Shown here: positions 1-6,776 of the stretch, piece by piece
How positions within the stretch are numbered: position 1 is the stretch's first letter
Layout of the letters: the number at the start of each line of letters is the position of its first letter
Origin: Candidatus Limnocylindrales bacterium
GTDB taxonomy: Bacteria > Chloroflexota > Limnocylindria > Limnocylindrales > CSP1-4
Direction of reading: 5' to 3'
NCBI GenBank assembly: GCA_030647575.1
Contig: JAUSJS010000283.1
Span: 1-8,790 of the forward strand
DNA length: 8,790 nucleotides
Translations under genes and position numbers: made by a program
The notes under the pieces: generated by a model
What the model was told of the DNA's origin: nothing
Database searches by the model: none
Seen by the model: the letters and a program-made list of their open reading frames with translations, nothing else

Positions 1-1194
1 GAGGACATCGACGGCAACCTCTTCCTCGACTTCGCCGCCGGCATCGCGGTCAACTCGACCGGCCATGCGCATCCCCGGGTCGTGGCCGCGATCAAGGAAC
101 AGGCCGGGGAGCTGATCCACTTCAGCGCGTCCGACTTCTACCTGCCGATCTACCCGCAGGTCTGCCGCGAGCTGGCGCGCATCGCGCCGATCTCGGGGCG
201 GGTCCGGGTCTACCTCGGGAACTCCGGCACCGAAGTGGTCGAGGCCGCCATCAAGCTGGCCCGCTTCGCCACCAAGCGGCCCTATGTGGTCGCCTTCCTG
301 GGCGCCTTCCACGGGCGGACCTACGGCTCGGTCTCGCTGACGGCATCCAAGGCGAAGTACCACGCGGGCTTCGGGCCGCTGCTACCGGGGATCTTCCACG
401 CACCGTACGGTCGGGTGGAGGACCTGCGCTGGTTCGACGAGGTCCTGTTCGACAAGCTCGCGCCAGCCAGCGAGGTCGCGGCGATCATCGTCGAGCCGAT
501 CCAGGGCGAGGGCGGCTACATCGTGCCCGAGGATGGCTTTCTTCAGGGATTGCGCCGGATCTGCGATGCCCACGGGATCCTGCTGGTCGCCGATGAGATC
601 CAGTCCGGTGCCGGACGGACCGGCAGGATGTGGGCGGTCCAGCACTGGGGCGTGGAGCCGGACATCCTGCTGGCCGCCAAGGGGATTGCCTCGGGCATGA
701 CCCTGGGCGCCCTGATCGCCCGCGCCGAGCTGCTCGAGACCTGGGGACCCGGCGCGCACGGCTCGACGTACGGCGGCAATCCGGTCGCCTGCGCCGCCGC
801 GCTCGCGACGATCGAGCTGCTCGAGGGAGGCCTCGTTGACAACGCGAGAGTCCGCGGCGAACGGGCCTTCGCCGGCCTGCGTGAGCTCAGGCAGCGCTTC
901 GCCGGTCTCATCACTGACGTCCGCGGCCGCGGCTTGATGATCGGGATCGAGTTCGACACCCCCGAGCACGCCGAAGAGGTCCAGTGGGCCGCGTTCCAGC
1001 GCGGCCTCCTCGTTCTCGAATGCGGCAAGTCGGCTGTCCGGATGTCGCCGGCCCTCACGGTGTCCGAGGCCGAGATGGCCACGGCGCTGCGGATCTTCGG
1101 CGAGGCCGTCGCCGACGTGGCCGGCGAGCAGGGCGAGGTCCTCGAGGCCCCGACGGCTGCCCACGCGATCGCGGGCGTCGAAGCCGGCGGCTGA
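1..1194 (+). CDS. Class III PLP-dependent aminotransferase (GABA/acetylornithine type), 5' end missing
   Basis: A fold-type I PLP enzyme that moves an amino group from an amine or omega-amino acid to a 2-oxo acid. The open frame runs from base 1, where it reads DIDGNLFLDFAAGIAV, the usual N-terminal family motif, so roughly 50 residues are missing; 397 are visible. The GTG at 82 is an internal valine, not a start. Family motifs appear in order: SGTEVVEAAIKLAR, AFHGRTYGS, VEPIQGEGG, the PLP-binding aspartate in VADEIQSG (592-594), the Schiff-base lysine in LAAKGIASG (679-681), and GSTYGGNPVA. All catalytic residues seen are intact. It resembles 4-aminobutyrate, acetylornithine and related omega-aminotransferases. 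The substrate cannot be fixed from sequence. It converges on the minus-strand operon, so it need not share its pathway. Confidence 0.93.
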   Translation, partial: EDIDGNLFLDFAAGIAVNSTGHAHPRVVAAIKEQAGELIHFSASDFYLPIYPQVCRELARIAPISGRVRVYLGNSGTEVVEAAIKLARFATKRPYVVAFLGAFHGRTYGSVSLTASKAKYHAGFGPLLPGIFHAPYGRVEDLRWFDEVLFDKLAPASEVAAIIVEPIQGEGGYIVPEDGFLQGLRRICDAHGILLVADEIQSGAGRTGRMWAVQHWGVEPDILLAAKGIASGMTLGALIARAELLETWGPGAHGSTYGGNPVACAAALATIELLEGGLVDNARVRGERAFAGLRELRQRFAGLITDVRGRGLMIGIEFDTPEHAEEVQWAAFQRGLLVLECGKSAVRMSPALTVSEAEMATALRIFGEAVADVAGEQGEVLEAPTAAHAIAGVEAGG

Positions 1195-1218
1195 GCGGCC
1201 GGCCTTCGAGGCCGCCGC
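1195..1218. terminator. Candidate bidirectional terminator hairpin between convergent genes
   Basis: A GC-rich inverted repeat fills the gap between two stop codons. GCGGC (1195-1199) pairs with GCCGC (1214-1218), and GGCCT (1201-1205) with AGGCC (1209-1213). That gives ten base pairs with one bulged C (1200) and a TCG loop. It begins one base after the aminotransferase TGA and lies 5 bases past the TGA of the leftward gene. There is only a TT on the plus side and no U-tract on the minus side, so it is not a textbook intrinsic terminator. Position and symmetry still suggest a shared terminator or 3'-end-stabilising stem. Confidence 0.55.
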
Positions 1219-1223
1219 TTCGA

Positions 1224-2927
1224 TCAGACCGGGCCCGCTGCCCGCTTCAGGACCTCCACGACCCCGATGTTCCCGTCCACCCGGACGATGTCCCCGTCGC
1301 GAATCGAATTGGTGGCATTCCACGTTCCCACCACGGCCGGTATCCCGTACTCGCGTGCCGCGATCGCGGCATGGGCCAACATGCCGCCGGTGTCGGTCAC
1401 CACGCCGGCGATCTTCAGGAACAGCGGCGTCCAGGCTGTGCTGGTGGCCGGGCAGACCAGGATCTCGCCCGACTGGAGAGTCGGGAACTCCTCGAAGCTC
1501 AGGATCACCCGCGCCGGTCCTTCGACCACGCCCGCCGCTCCGGCGAACCCCTCGAGTCGCTCGACCACCTGCTTCTCGCCCTTGGGGTGAAGCACCTCGT
1601 CCACGATGCCGAACACCTTGAGGGCGATCGGATCGCTCATCGTGGACGGGACGTTCCCGACGGTGAGTGGAGCATCGACCTTCGCTGCCGCTGCCCAGTC
1701 CTCCTTCCGTTCCGCGATGAGGGAGGGCACCAGGGCCCGATGGTGATACGTGCCGATCTTTTCGTTGCGGGCCAGGTCGCCGAGGATCTCCACCAGCTCA
1801 CTGAAGGTCAGGAAGAAGACGTCGTCGGCTCGTTCGAGCAGGCCAAAACTCTCCAACCGCCGGCCGCAGGCCATCAGCGTGTTGTGAACGATGGCGGTGG
1901 AGCCCGCGTCGATGTAGAACCCGTGGTCCTCCTGGAAGGCGTAGACCTCCTGGGCGACCGGAAGAAGCCGATCGAAGACCGGCCTGTCTTCCGAAGAAAG
2001 CGACTGCTCGACAGCCGCGATGACCGCGTCGCGCTGCTTCATGACTTCCGCTCGGGCTTGGAGCAAGCTCCAGCCCGCATCCATGCGCGCGAAATAGCTG
2101 TTGATGGTGTCGAGGACAGGCGTGGGGTCCTCTTTCCAGGTTGGGTACATGACGTCGAGGTGCGCGGCGCTGATCCGGTTGCCGAACCGCCCCAACCACG
2201 CATCGAAACGCTCGAGCCATTCGCGGCCGATCGGCTCGTTCCCCAGCGCCTCCCGCAGCGAATTGGCCGGCGTGTTCTGGAGTCGATCGCGCAACCCGGC
2301 CTGGGCCGCCATCTCGGCCAGACCCCACAGACCCTCGTCGGTCTGTGTCGACATCGAGTTGAATCCCTTCAGCAGGTTGACGAAGTCCTTTTCCTCGACC
2401 CCGTGCGCCTTGCAGAAGGCTTCGAACTCCAGGTAGATGGTGTCGGCCGGATACATCAGGATGAAGTGGATTTCCCAGTGCCGACGGTTGATCTCCTCGG
2501 TCTTCTGAAGGTAGTCGAGGAGGTGCGGCGTCGTCAGGCGGTCACCGTCCACCGCCCCCAGCGAGGCCAGGTTGGCGACGACCTCGGAGATGTAGCCGCC
2601 GTAGAACTCCGCCCAGTGATCCGTGCAGTGCTCCACGAGCTGGCCGAACGCCTTGGCTCGGCGGGCGACTTCCTCTGGATCGTCGATGAGGGCGAAGCCC
2701 AGGTAGACGCGGCCCCCATAGATCTTGACGTGCGCGCCCTTCGAGGGCGGCAGCTGCGTTTGTTCTGAAGCGACGTGATAGCCCCACGCGTGGTGTTTCT
2801 GGATCGTCGTCATGCCCATGGGCGAGATTGGGTAGGGCTGGTGCAGGTCATCTCTGAACCAGAAGATGCCGGCGTCGCGATCCGGTCTGAGCGTCCTGAG
2901 TGCGCTGATGCTCCTGTCTATCGGCAT
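1224..2927 (-). CDS. PEP-utilising-enzyme-like protein: substrate region plus C-terminal phosphohistidine swivel domain (split dikinase subunit)
   Basis: A 567-residue protein whose last ~90 residues are the mobile domain of PEP synthase, PPDK and rifampin phosphotransferase. The motif GGMLAHAAIAAREYGIPAVVG (about 514-534) contains the expected phosphoryl-carrier His519, and DGDIVRVDG follows. Residues ~20-45 include FRDDLHQPYPISP, which resembles the entry to the substrate domain of PEP-utilising phosphotransferases. Residues ~80-440 look helical and are not otherwise recognised. There is no ATP-grasp region; that is supplied by the gene at 4148-5119. The size fits the substrate-plus-His part of rifampin phosphotransferase and the large His-bearing subunit of phenylphosphate synthase. 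The inferred role is to take phosphate from the ATP-grasp partner on His519 and pass it to a small, possibly phenolic, acceptor. The ATG start has GAGGAG five bases upstream. It is probably the last gene of the operon, after a 152-bp gap. An antibiotic-modifying role is a less likely alternative. Confidence 0.85.
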   Translation of the reverse strand: MPIDRSISALRTLRPDRDAGIFWFRDDLHQPYPISPMGMTTIQKHHAWGYHVASEQTQLPPSKGAHVKIYGGRVYLGFALIDDPEEVARRAKAFGQLVEHCTDHWAEFYGGYISEVVANLASLGAVDGDRLTTPHLLDYLQKTEEINRRHWEIHFILMYPADTIYLEFEAFCKAHGVEEKDFVNLLKGFNSMSTQTDEGLWGLAEMAAQAGLRDRLQNTPANSLREALGNEPIGREWLERFDAWLGRFGNRISAAHLDVMYPTWKEDPTPVLDTINSYFARMDAGWSLLQARAEVMKQRDAVIAAVEQSLSSEDRPVFDRLLPVAQEVYAFQEDHGFYIDAGSTAIVHNTLMACGRRLESFGLLERADDVFFLTFSELVEILGDLARNEKIGTYHHRALVPSLIAERKEDWAAAAKVDAPLTVGNVPSTMSDPIALKVFGIVDEVLHPKGEKQVVERLEGFAGAAGVVEGPARVILSFEEFPTLQSGEILVCPATSTAWTPLFLKIAGVVTDTGGMLAHAAIAAREYGIPAVVGTWNATNSIRDGDIVRVDGNIGVVEVLKRAAGPV

Positions 2928-3079
2928 GGGGTCTCCTCACGGCTGCAATGCATCCGGTCGGCACACCGGCGAGCTACCCGAGGAAGGCGTCCCGGAATCG
3001 GCTTGCGGCCCGACTCCGGGGCCTCCCGTTGAGGCGGAACACCACGGCGGGGCTGCGTGGCGCGCCGCGCGATCCAGTG

Positions 3080-4114
3080 CTAGCGCGTGGGCATCGGCGG
3101 GAGCTTGAAGAGCGCCTCGGCGTTCTTGCCCAGCATCATATCCGTCTCGTCCTGAGCCAGGGAGACAGACGCGCCCAGGTCCTTGACCGCCTGGATGGCG
3201 CCCTCGGGATCGCCCACGCGATGGGCGTAGTCGGTCCCGACGACGAGGTGCCCTGGCCCCACCCATTCCAGTGCGCAGCGCATCGCCGGCAGGTAGAACG
3301 ACGTGGTATCCGGCCAGACCCGGGTCGCGTAGGTGATGTCCGGGTTCTCTTCCAGTTCCAGGCCCCATTCCTTGGCGTAACCCTTCCAGGACGCGCGCAG
3401 GCGCTGCACGAGGTAGGGCACCATGCCGCCGAGATGGGAGTGGACGGCCTTGAGGTTCGGGTACTTCTGGAAGACGCCGTTGAAGATGAGGCTGATCACG
3501 GCCATCGAGGTGTCGAGCGTGTAGCCGTACAGCTGGTACGGGATGCGCACCATGTCCATGACACTCGCCGTCAGTGGGACGGTGGGGTGCACCAGGAAGG
3601 GCAGATCCAGCTCATTCGCCAGGGCCCAGATGGGGTCGAACTTGTCGAAGAAGAGCGGTTCGCCGTTGACGTTGGAGAAGGCCTGGATGCCGACGGCGCC
3701 CAGGTCCTTGTGGCAGCGCTCCAGCTCCTTGACTGCCTCATCGGGAGCCTGCCACGGCAGACCCGCGTAGGCATAGAATCGCCCTGGATAGTCCTGGACG
3801 GCCCGCGCGAAGGAGTCGTTGGTCCGCTTCGCCCAATAGATGCCCTCTTTGACAGGCAGCATCTCCGGCCCGGGGATGGTGATGCTCATGATCTGGGTAT
3901 CGAGGCCGGCCTTGTCGAGGTCCTCGATGCGGGCCTTGAGGTCGTAGTGGCCGGCGCGGTCGATGTGCGCCACGATGACGTCGCCGGGCGCATAACAGAC
4001 GTAGCTCGTGGGGCCAGTCTGGCGCGCGTAGGGCGGTTCCGTCCGACTGACCAGGTACGCGAGGTAGTCGGGCGGATACCAGTGATTGTGGCAATCGACC
4101 GTTCGCTGGGCCAT
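3080..4114 (-). CDS. Amidohydrolase-2 family metal-dependent enzyme, ACMSD/gamma-resorcylate decarboxylase type
   Basis: A 344-residue TIM-barrel enzyme of the amidohydrolase superfamily group that holds 2-amino-3-carboxymuconate-semialdehyde decarboxylase (ACMSD), gamma-resorcylate decarboxylase and related hydrolases. The metal-site residues are all present: HxH at 9 and 11 (VDCHNHWYP), H176 (LPFLVHP), H227 (HSHLGGMVPYL) and D295 (VVGTDYAH). This is nearly the numbering of bacterial ACMSD (H9, H11, H177, H228, D294, from memory). The C-terminus has the usual LGKNAEALFKL ending. No signal peptide is seen, so it is likely cytoplasmic. The ATG has AGGAG nine bases upstream. It lies between the two halves of the split dikinase, 33 bp after the ATP-grasp gene, so it probably acts on the same pathway. 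Decarboxylation, reversible carboxylation of a phenol, or C-C/lactone hydrolysis are all possible. Confidence 0.88.
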   Translation of the reverse strand: MAQRTVDCHNHWYPPDYLAYLVSRTEPPYARQTGPTSYVCYAPGDVIVAHIDRAGHYDLKARIEDLDKAGLDTQIMSITIPGPEMLPVKEGIYWAKRTNDSFARAVQDYPGRFYAYAGLPWQAPDEAVKELERCHKDLGAVGIQAFSNVNGEPLFFDKFDPIWALANELDLPFLVHPTVPLTASVMDMVRIPYQLYGYTLDTSMAVISLIFNGVFQKYPNLKAVHSHLGGMVPYLVQRLRASWKGYAKEWGLELEENPDITYATRVWPDTTSFYLPAMRCALEWVGPGHLVVGTDYAHRVGDPEGAIQAVKDLGASVSLAQDETDMMLGKNAEALFKLPPMPTR

Positions 4115-4147
4115 GATCCGTCTCTCCTTCGCAGTTTGGCTTGAGTT

Positions 4148-5119
4148 CTATTCCTTGCCGACCGTTCGGATCCGACGAGCCTGCAGGACATAGAGGGTCC
4201 CGTCCTGGTAGGCCCATTCCATATCGACATTGAACCCGAAGTGGTCCTCGATGCCTTTGCTCGTCCGTCCCAATTCGACGAGCTGTGCCTCGGAAAGCGT
4301 CGGCTCGCTTGCCCGTGCCGGCGGAACCGCCTGCTCGAGACGTCCGGAGCCTCTGCCAAGATCCATCGTGACCATCACGTTCTTGCGGGCGATCCTCCTC
4401 TCCTTGACCGCGAGGCTCTCCTTGTCGAGCACGAAGAAGTCGTTCATCGACCGGCCCGAGACTACGGACTCCCCTATCCCCCAGTTCGATTCGATCACGA
4501 TCTCCGTAGTGGCCTGGGTGATCGGGTGCGCCGTGAACAACACGCCGGCTGCATCGGCGTTGACCATGAGCTGGATCACCGGCGCGATCAGGCCGCGGTC
4601 ATGGGCGATCTCCTGCCGGTGACGAGCGAACGCGGCGCGTCCCGTCCACAGGGACGCCCAGCATTCACGGATCTTCTCGAGAAGCTCGGCTTCACCCAGC
4701 ACGTAGTGATAGGTGTCCATCATCCCCGGGAACGACGAGATGGAGCTGTCCCTCACGGCCACCGACGAACGCACCGCGACATACCTGTTCGCGTCGCTGA
4801 CCAACGCCCGGTACCGGTCCTGGATCTCGGCCTCCAGGTCGCTCGGGATGCGCGCGGAGACGATCATGCTGCGGATACCGGCGGTGGCCGCTTCGAGGGC
4901 ATTGAGGTCTTCGAAGTCCAGCCGCTCGGCGACCTCGGCGATCGGGCTATCCAGCGCATTGGAACGGAGGAGGTGCGGCAGGGCGTCGGCCACGATGCAA
5001 AACCCCGGCGGTACCCGGGCCCCGATCTGGGTCAGTTCGCCCAGGTTGGCGCCCTTACCGCCGCAGCGCTGGGCATCGTCCTTGCTGATCTCCCGGAGCG
5101 GCAGCGTGAAGGTCATCAT
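4148..5119 (-). CDS. Stand-alone PEP synthase/PPDK-type ATP-grasp (nucleotide-binding) subunit
   Basis: A 323-residue protein made only of the PPDK_N (PEP/pyruvate-binding, ATP-grasp) domain, full length for that domain. Visible motifs are GGKGANLGEL (20-29, with ATP-contacting K22), VAVRSS (114-119), PGMMDTY (131-137), a GVLFTAHP strand (192-199), SNWGIGESVVSG (211-222), and the terminal metal/ATP motif DMEWAYQDGTLYVLQARRI (299-317, with E301, Q313 and R315). In this family the domain cleaves ATP to AMP and phosphate and passes the beta-phosphate to a histidine on a swivel domain. That domain is absent here and is encoded at 1224-2927. ATG 5117-5119 is preferred over the adjacent ATG at 5114-5116 because GAGG (5126-5129) lies six bases upstream. 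The ligase gene ends 46 bp before it. The likely role is the ATP-cleaving subunit of a phenylphosphate-synthase-like enzyme; substrate unknown. Confidence 0.88.
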   Translation of the reverse strand: MMTFTLPLREISKDDAQRCGGKGANLGELTQIGARVPPGFCIVADALPHLLRSNALDSPIAEVAERLDFEDLNALEAATAGIRSMIVSARIPSDLEAEIQDRYRALVSDANRYVAVRSSVAVRDSSISSFPGMMDTYHYVLGEAELLEKIRECWASLWTGRAAFARHRQEIAHDRGLIAPVIQLMVNADAAGVLFTAHPITQATTEIVIESNWGIGESVVSGRSMNDFFVLDKESLAVKERRIARKNVMVTMDLGRGSGRLEQAVPPARASEPTLSEAQLVELGRTSKGIEDHFGFNVDMEWAYQDGTLYVLQARRIRTVGKE

Positions 5120-5143
5120 CGGTAGCCTCGGAGCATTCCGGGT

Positions 5144-5158
5144 TTCGCGGGTCGCGAA
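5144..5158. other. Intercistronic hairpin upstream of the ATP-grasp gene
   Basis: A perfect inverted repeat, TTCGCG (5144-5149) and CGCGAA (5153-5158), with a 3-base loop. It lies in the 46-bp gap between the ligase stop and the ATP-grasp start, 14 bases upstream of the Shine-Dalgarno GAGG. There is no T-tract, so it is probably not a terminator. An mRNA-processing or stability element, or chance in GC-rich DNA, are the options. Confidence 0.35.
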
Positions 5159-5165
5159 CTGGGCG

Positions 5166-6716
5166 TCATCGCAGCTTCGAGCGCTGGAGCTTGCCGGTCG
5201 CCGTCCTGGGCAGCTCGTCGACGAACTCGATCCAGCGCGGACGCTTGAAGGCGGCCATTTCCCTGGCGCAGTAGGCGATGAGGTCCCGGGCCATCCCCTC
5301 GGAGGGCGAGTAGCCGCTCTGCAGGACGACGAATGCCTTGGGCTTGATCAGGTCCGACTGGTCCGGGTGGCCGATGACCGCGCTCTCCAGAACGGCATCG
5401 TGTCCGGTCAGGGTGTTCTCGATCTCCAGGGGCGAGACCCAGATCCCGCCAACCTTGAGCATGTCGTCCGAGCGCCCGACGTACCAGTGGTAGCCCTCGC
5501 CATCCACGTAGAACCGGTCGCCCGTGGCGAGCCACTCGCCGAGGAAGGTACGGCGACTCCTCTCGTACTGATGCAGGTAGTGGAGGGCGGCGGTCTCGCC
5601 CCTCAGGATCAGGTTGCCGGTCTCGCCCCTCGGCACTGGCTGCCCGTCGTCGTCCACGATCTTGATCTCGTAGCCCTCGACCGGCTTGCCGACGCTGCCG
5701 GGGCGAGCCTCGCCCAGTCGATTGGTGAGGTAGAGGGCGAAGTTTTCGGTCGTTCCGATCCCCTCGACGATCTCGTGGCCGGTGCGCCTCTTCCAGTCGT
5801 GCCAGATCGCCACCGGCAGGGATTCGCCGGCCGAGAGGCACAGGCGGATCGAGGACAGGTCGTGGTTCTCGGCGAACCGGTCGACGGCCAGCATGGAGGC
5901 GTAACTCGTCGGCACTCCATTGAAGACCGTCGGCTTGAACCGGGCGATCGTCTCGAGGAGGTTCGTGGCAACGCGTGACGGGGCCGCCGACAGGATGACG
6001 CTCGCGCCGGCGTACCAGGGCCAGATCAGGTTCCCACCCGAGCCGTAGGTGAAGAACAGCTTCGCGACGCTGAAGGTGCGGTCGTCTTCTCGCAGCCCGA
6101 TCGCGTCGACAGCGTAGAGCTGCGCGGTCAGGGGCAGGTCCTTCTGGGCATGGGGGATGCCCTTCGGCTCACCCGTCGTGCCGCTCGAGTAGTTGAGCAT
6201 GCACGGGTCGTCACGGTGGGTGGGCGCCGCCGCGAGCTCCGTCGCCTGGTCGCCGATCAACTCCGAATACGCGAGGTCGGATCCTCGAGCAGACCGCCCG
6301 ATCACCACGACGTGCTCCAGGAATGGCTGGCTGTCGCGAATCCCCTCGATCGCCGGCAGCAGTGACTCATCCACGATCAGCACCCTGGCTCGGCAATCGC
6401 GCAGGATGTAGTCGCATTCGCGGGGGGTCACCATCGTGTTGATGCTGACGGCCACCCCGCCGGCCTTCACGATGCCGAAGAAGGAGGCCACCCACTCGGG
6501 TCGGTCCAGGGACAGGATCGCGACGAAGTCCCCCAGGCGAACGCCGAGATTGTTGATCAGGGCGTTCCCGACCTGGTTGACCTCGCGTGACACCTGCCGG
6601 AACGTCAGGCTGCGGTCCGGGCTGTAGAGGGCGACCTTGTCCGCTCGGGCGCCGAGGTTGCGCTCGAGGATGTCAACGGCGTTGTAGTAAAGGGGGACGT
6701 CGGCTGCTGTTCTCAT
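5166..6716 (-). CDS. Benzoate-CoA-ligase-family acyl-CoA synthetase (AMP-forming)
   Basis: A 516-residue ANL-superfamily enzyme that adenylates a carboxylate with ATP and then forms the CoA thioester. Motifs in order: P-loop NYSSGTTGEPKGIPH (175-189); FFTYGSGGNLIWPWYAGA (221-238), which matches the FFAYGLGN region of benzoate-CoA ligases; GIGTTENFALYL (319-330); WLATGD (395-400, D400 binds ribose); the hinge GRSDDMLKVGGIWVSPLEIE (414-433), highly typical of benzoate/4-hydroxybenzoate-CoA ligases; and catalytic K509 in PRTATGKLQRSKL. Length is normal for that family. The His-Ile pair usually lining the aryl pocket appears to be Ala327-Leu328 here, so the acid is probably not plain benzoate. 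The ATG has GAGG four bases upstream. It follows the luciferase-like gene by 60 bp. The context implies CoA activation of an aromatic or alicyclic acid in the operon's pathway. Confidence 0.9.
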   Translation of the reverse strand: MRTAADVPLYYNAVDILERNLGARADKVALYSPDRSLTFRQVSREVNQVGNALINNLGVRLGDFVAILSLDRPEWVASFFGIVKAGGVAVSINTMVTPRECDYILRDCRARVLIVDESLLPAIEGIRDSQPFLEHVVVIGRSARGSDLAYSELIGDQATELAAAPTHRDDPCMLNYSSGTTGEPKGIPHAQKDLPLTAQLYAVDAIGLREDDRTFSVAKLFFTYGSGGNLIWPWYAGASVILSAAPSRVATNLLETIARFKPTVFNGVPTSYASMLAVDRFAENHDLSSIRLCLSAGESLPVAIWHDWKRRTGHEIVEGIGTTENFALYLTNRLGEARPGSVGKPVEGYEIKIVDDDGQPVPRGETGNLILRGETAALHYLHQYERSRRTFLGEWLATGDRFYVDGEGYHWYVGRSDDMLKVGGIWVSPLEIENTLTGHDAVLESAVIGHPDQSDLIKPKAFVVLQSGYSPSEGMARDLIAYCAREMAAFKRPRWIEFVDELPRTATGKLQRSKLR

Positions 6717-6728
6717 CGATCCTCACGT

Positions 6729-6745
6729 CCGGCTCGCCGAGCCGG
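6729..6745. other. Intercistronic hairpin just upstream of the ligase ribosome-binding site
   Basis: A perfect inverted repeat, CCGGCTC (6729-6735) and GAGCCGG (6739-6745), forms seven G/C-rich pairs around a 3-base loop. It sits in the 60-bp gap after the luciferase-like gene and ends four bases upstream of the ligase Shine-Dalgarno GAGG (6721-6724). There is no T-tract. It may tune ligase translation or protect the downstream mRNA; no terminator role is evident. Confidence 0.4.
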
Positions 6746-6776
6746 CCCGGTGGTCCCTCCAGCTCCGGTGGTCCTG

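Noticed and set aside
984..2768. Long plus-strand open frame (594 codons) opposite the His-swivel gene
   Set aside because: Its translation is Arg/Asp/Gly/Pro-rich low-complexity sequence with no motif. It overlaps the aminotransferase end and lies antisense to a gene with clear family motifs. Long antisense frames are common at this GC content.
2928..3079. Possible promoter or terminator in the 152-bp gap before the last operon gene
   Set aside because: Only weak stems (2954-2969 and 3021-3035) and no credible -35/-10 pair. Nothing supportable beyond the ribosome-binding site.
2948..4144. Plus-strand open frame (398 codons) opposite the amidohydrolase
   Set aside because: The opposite strand carries all amidohydrolase metal ligands. 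This frame shows only compositional bias.
1224..5119. Housekeeping gluconeogenic PEP synthase broken by a frameshift or insertion
   Set aside because: Both parts have their own starts and ribosome-binding sites, are complete domains, and are separated by an intact unrelated gene. The middle region does not resemble the PEP/pyruvate-binding barrel.
4241..5978. Two long plus-strand open frames (4241-5125, 4713-5978) opposite the ATP-grasp and ligase genes
   Set aside because: They overlap each other and lie antisense to well-supported genes; no recognisable domain.
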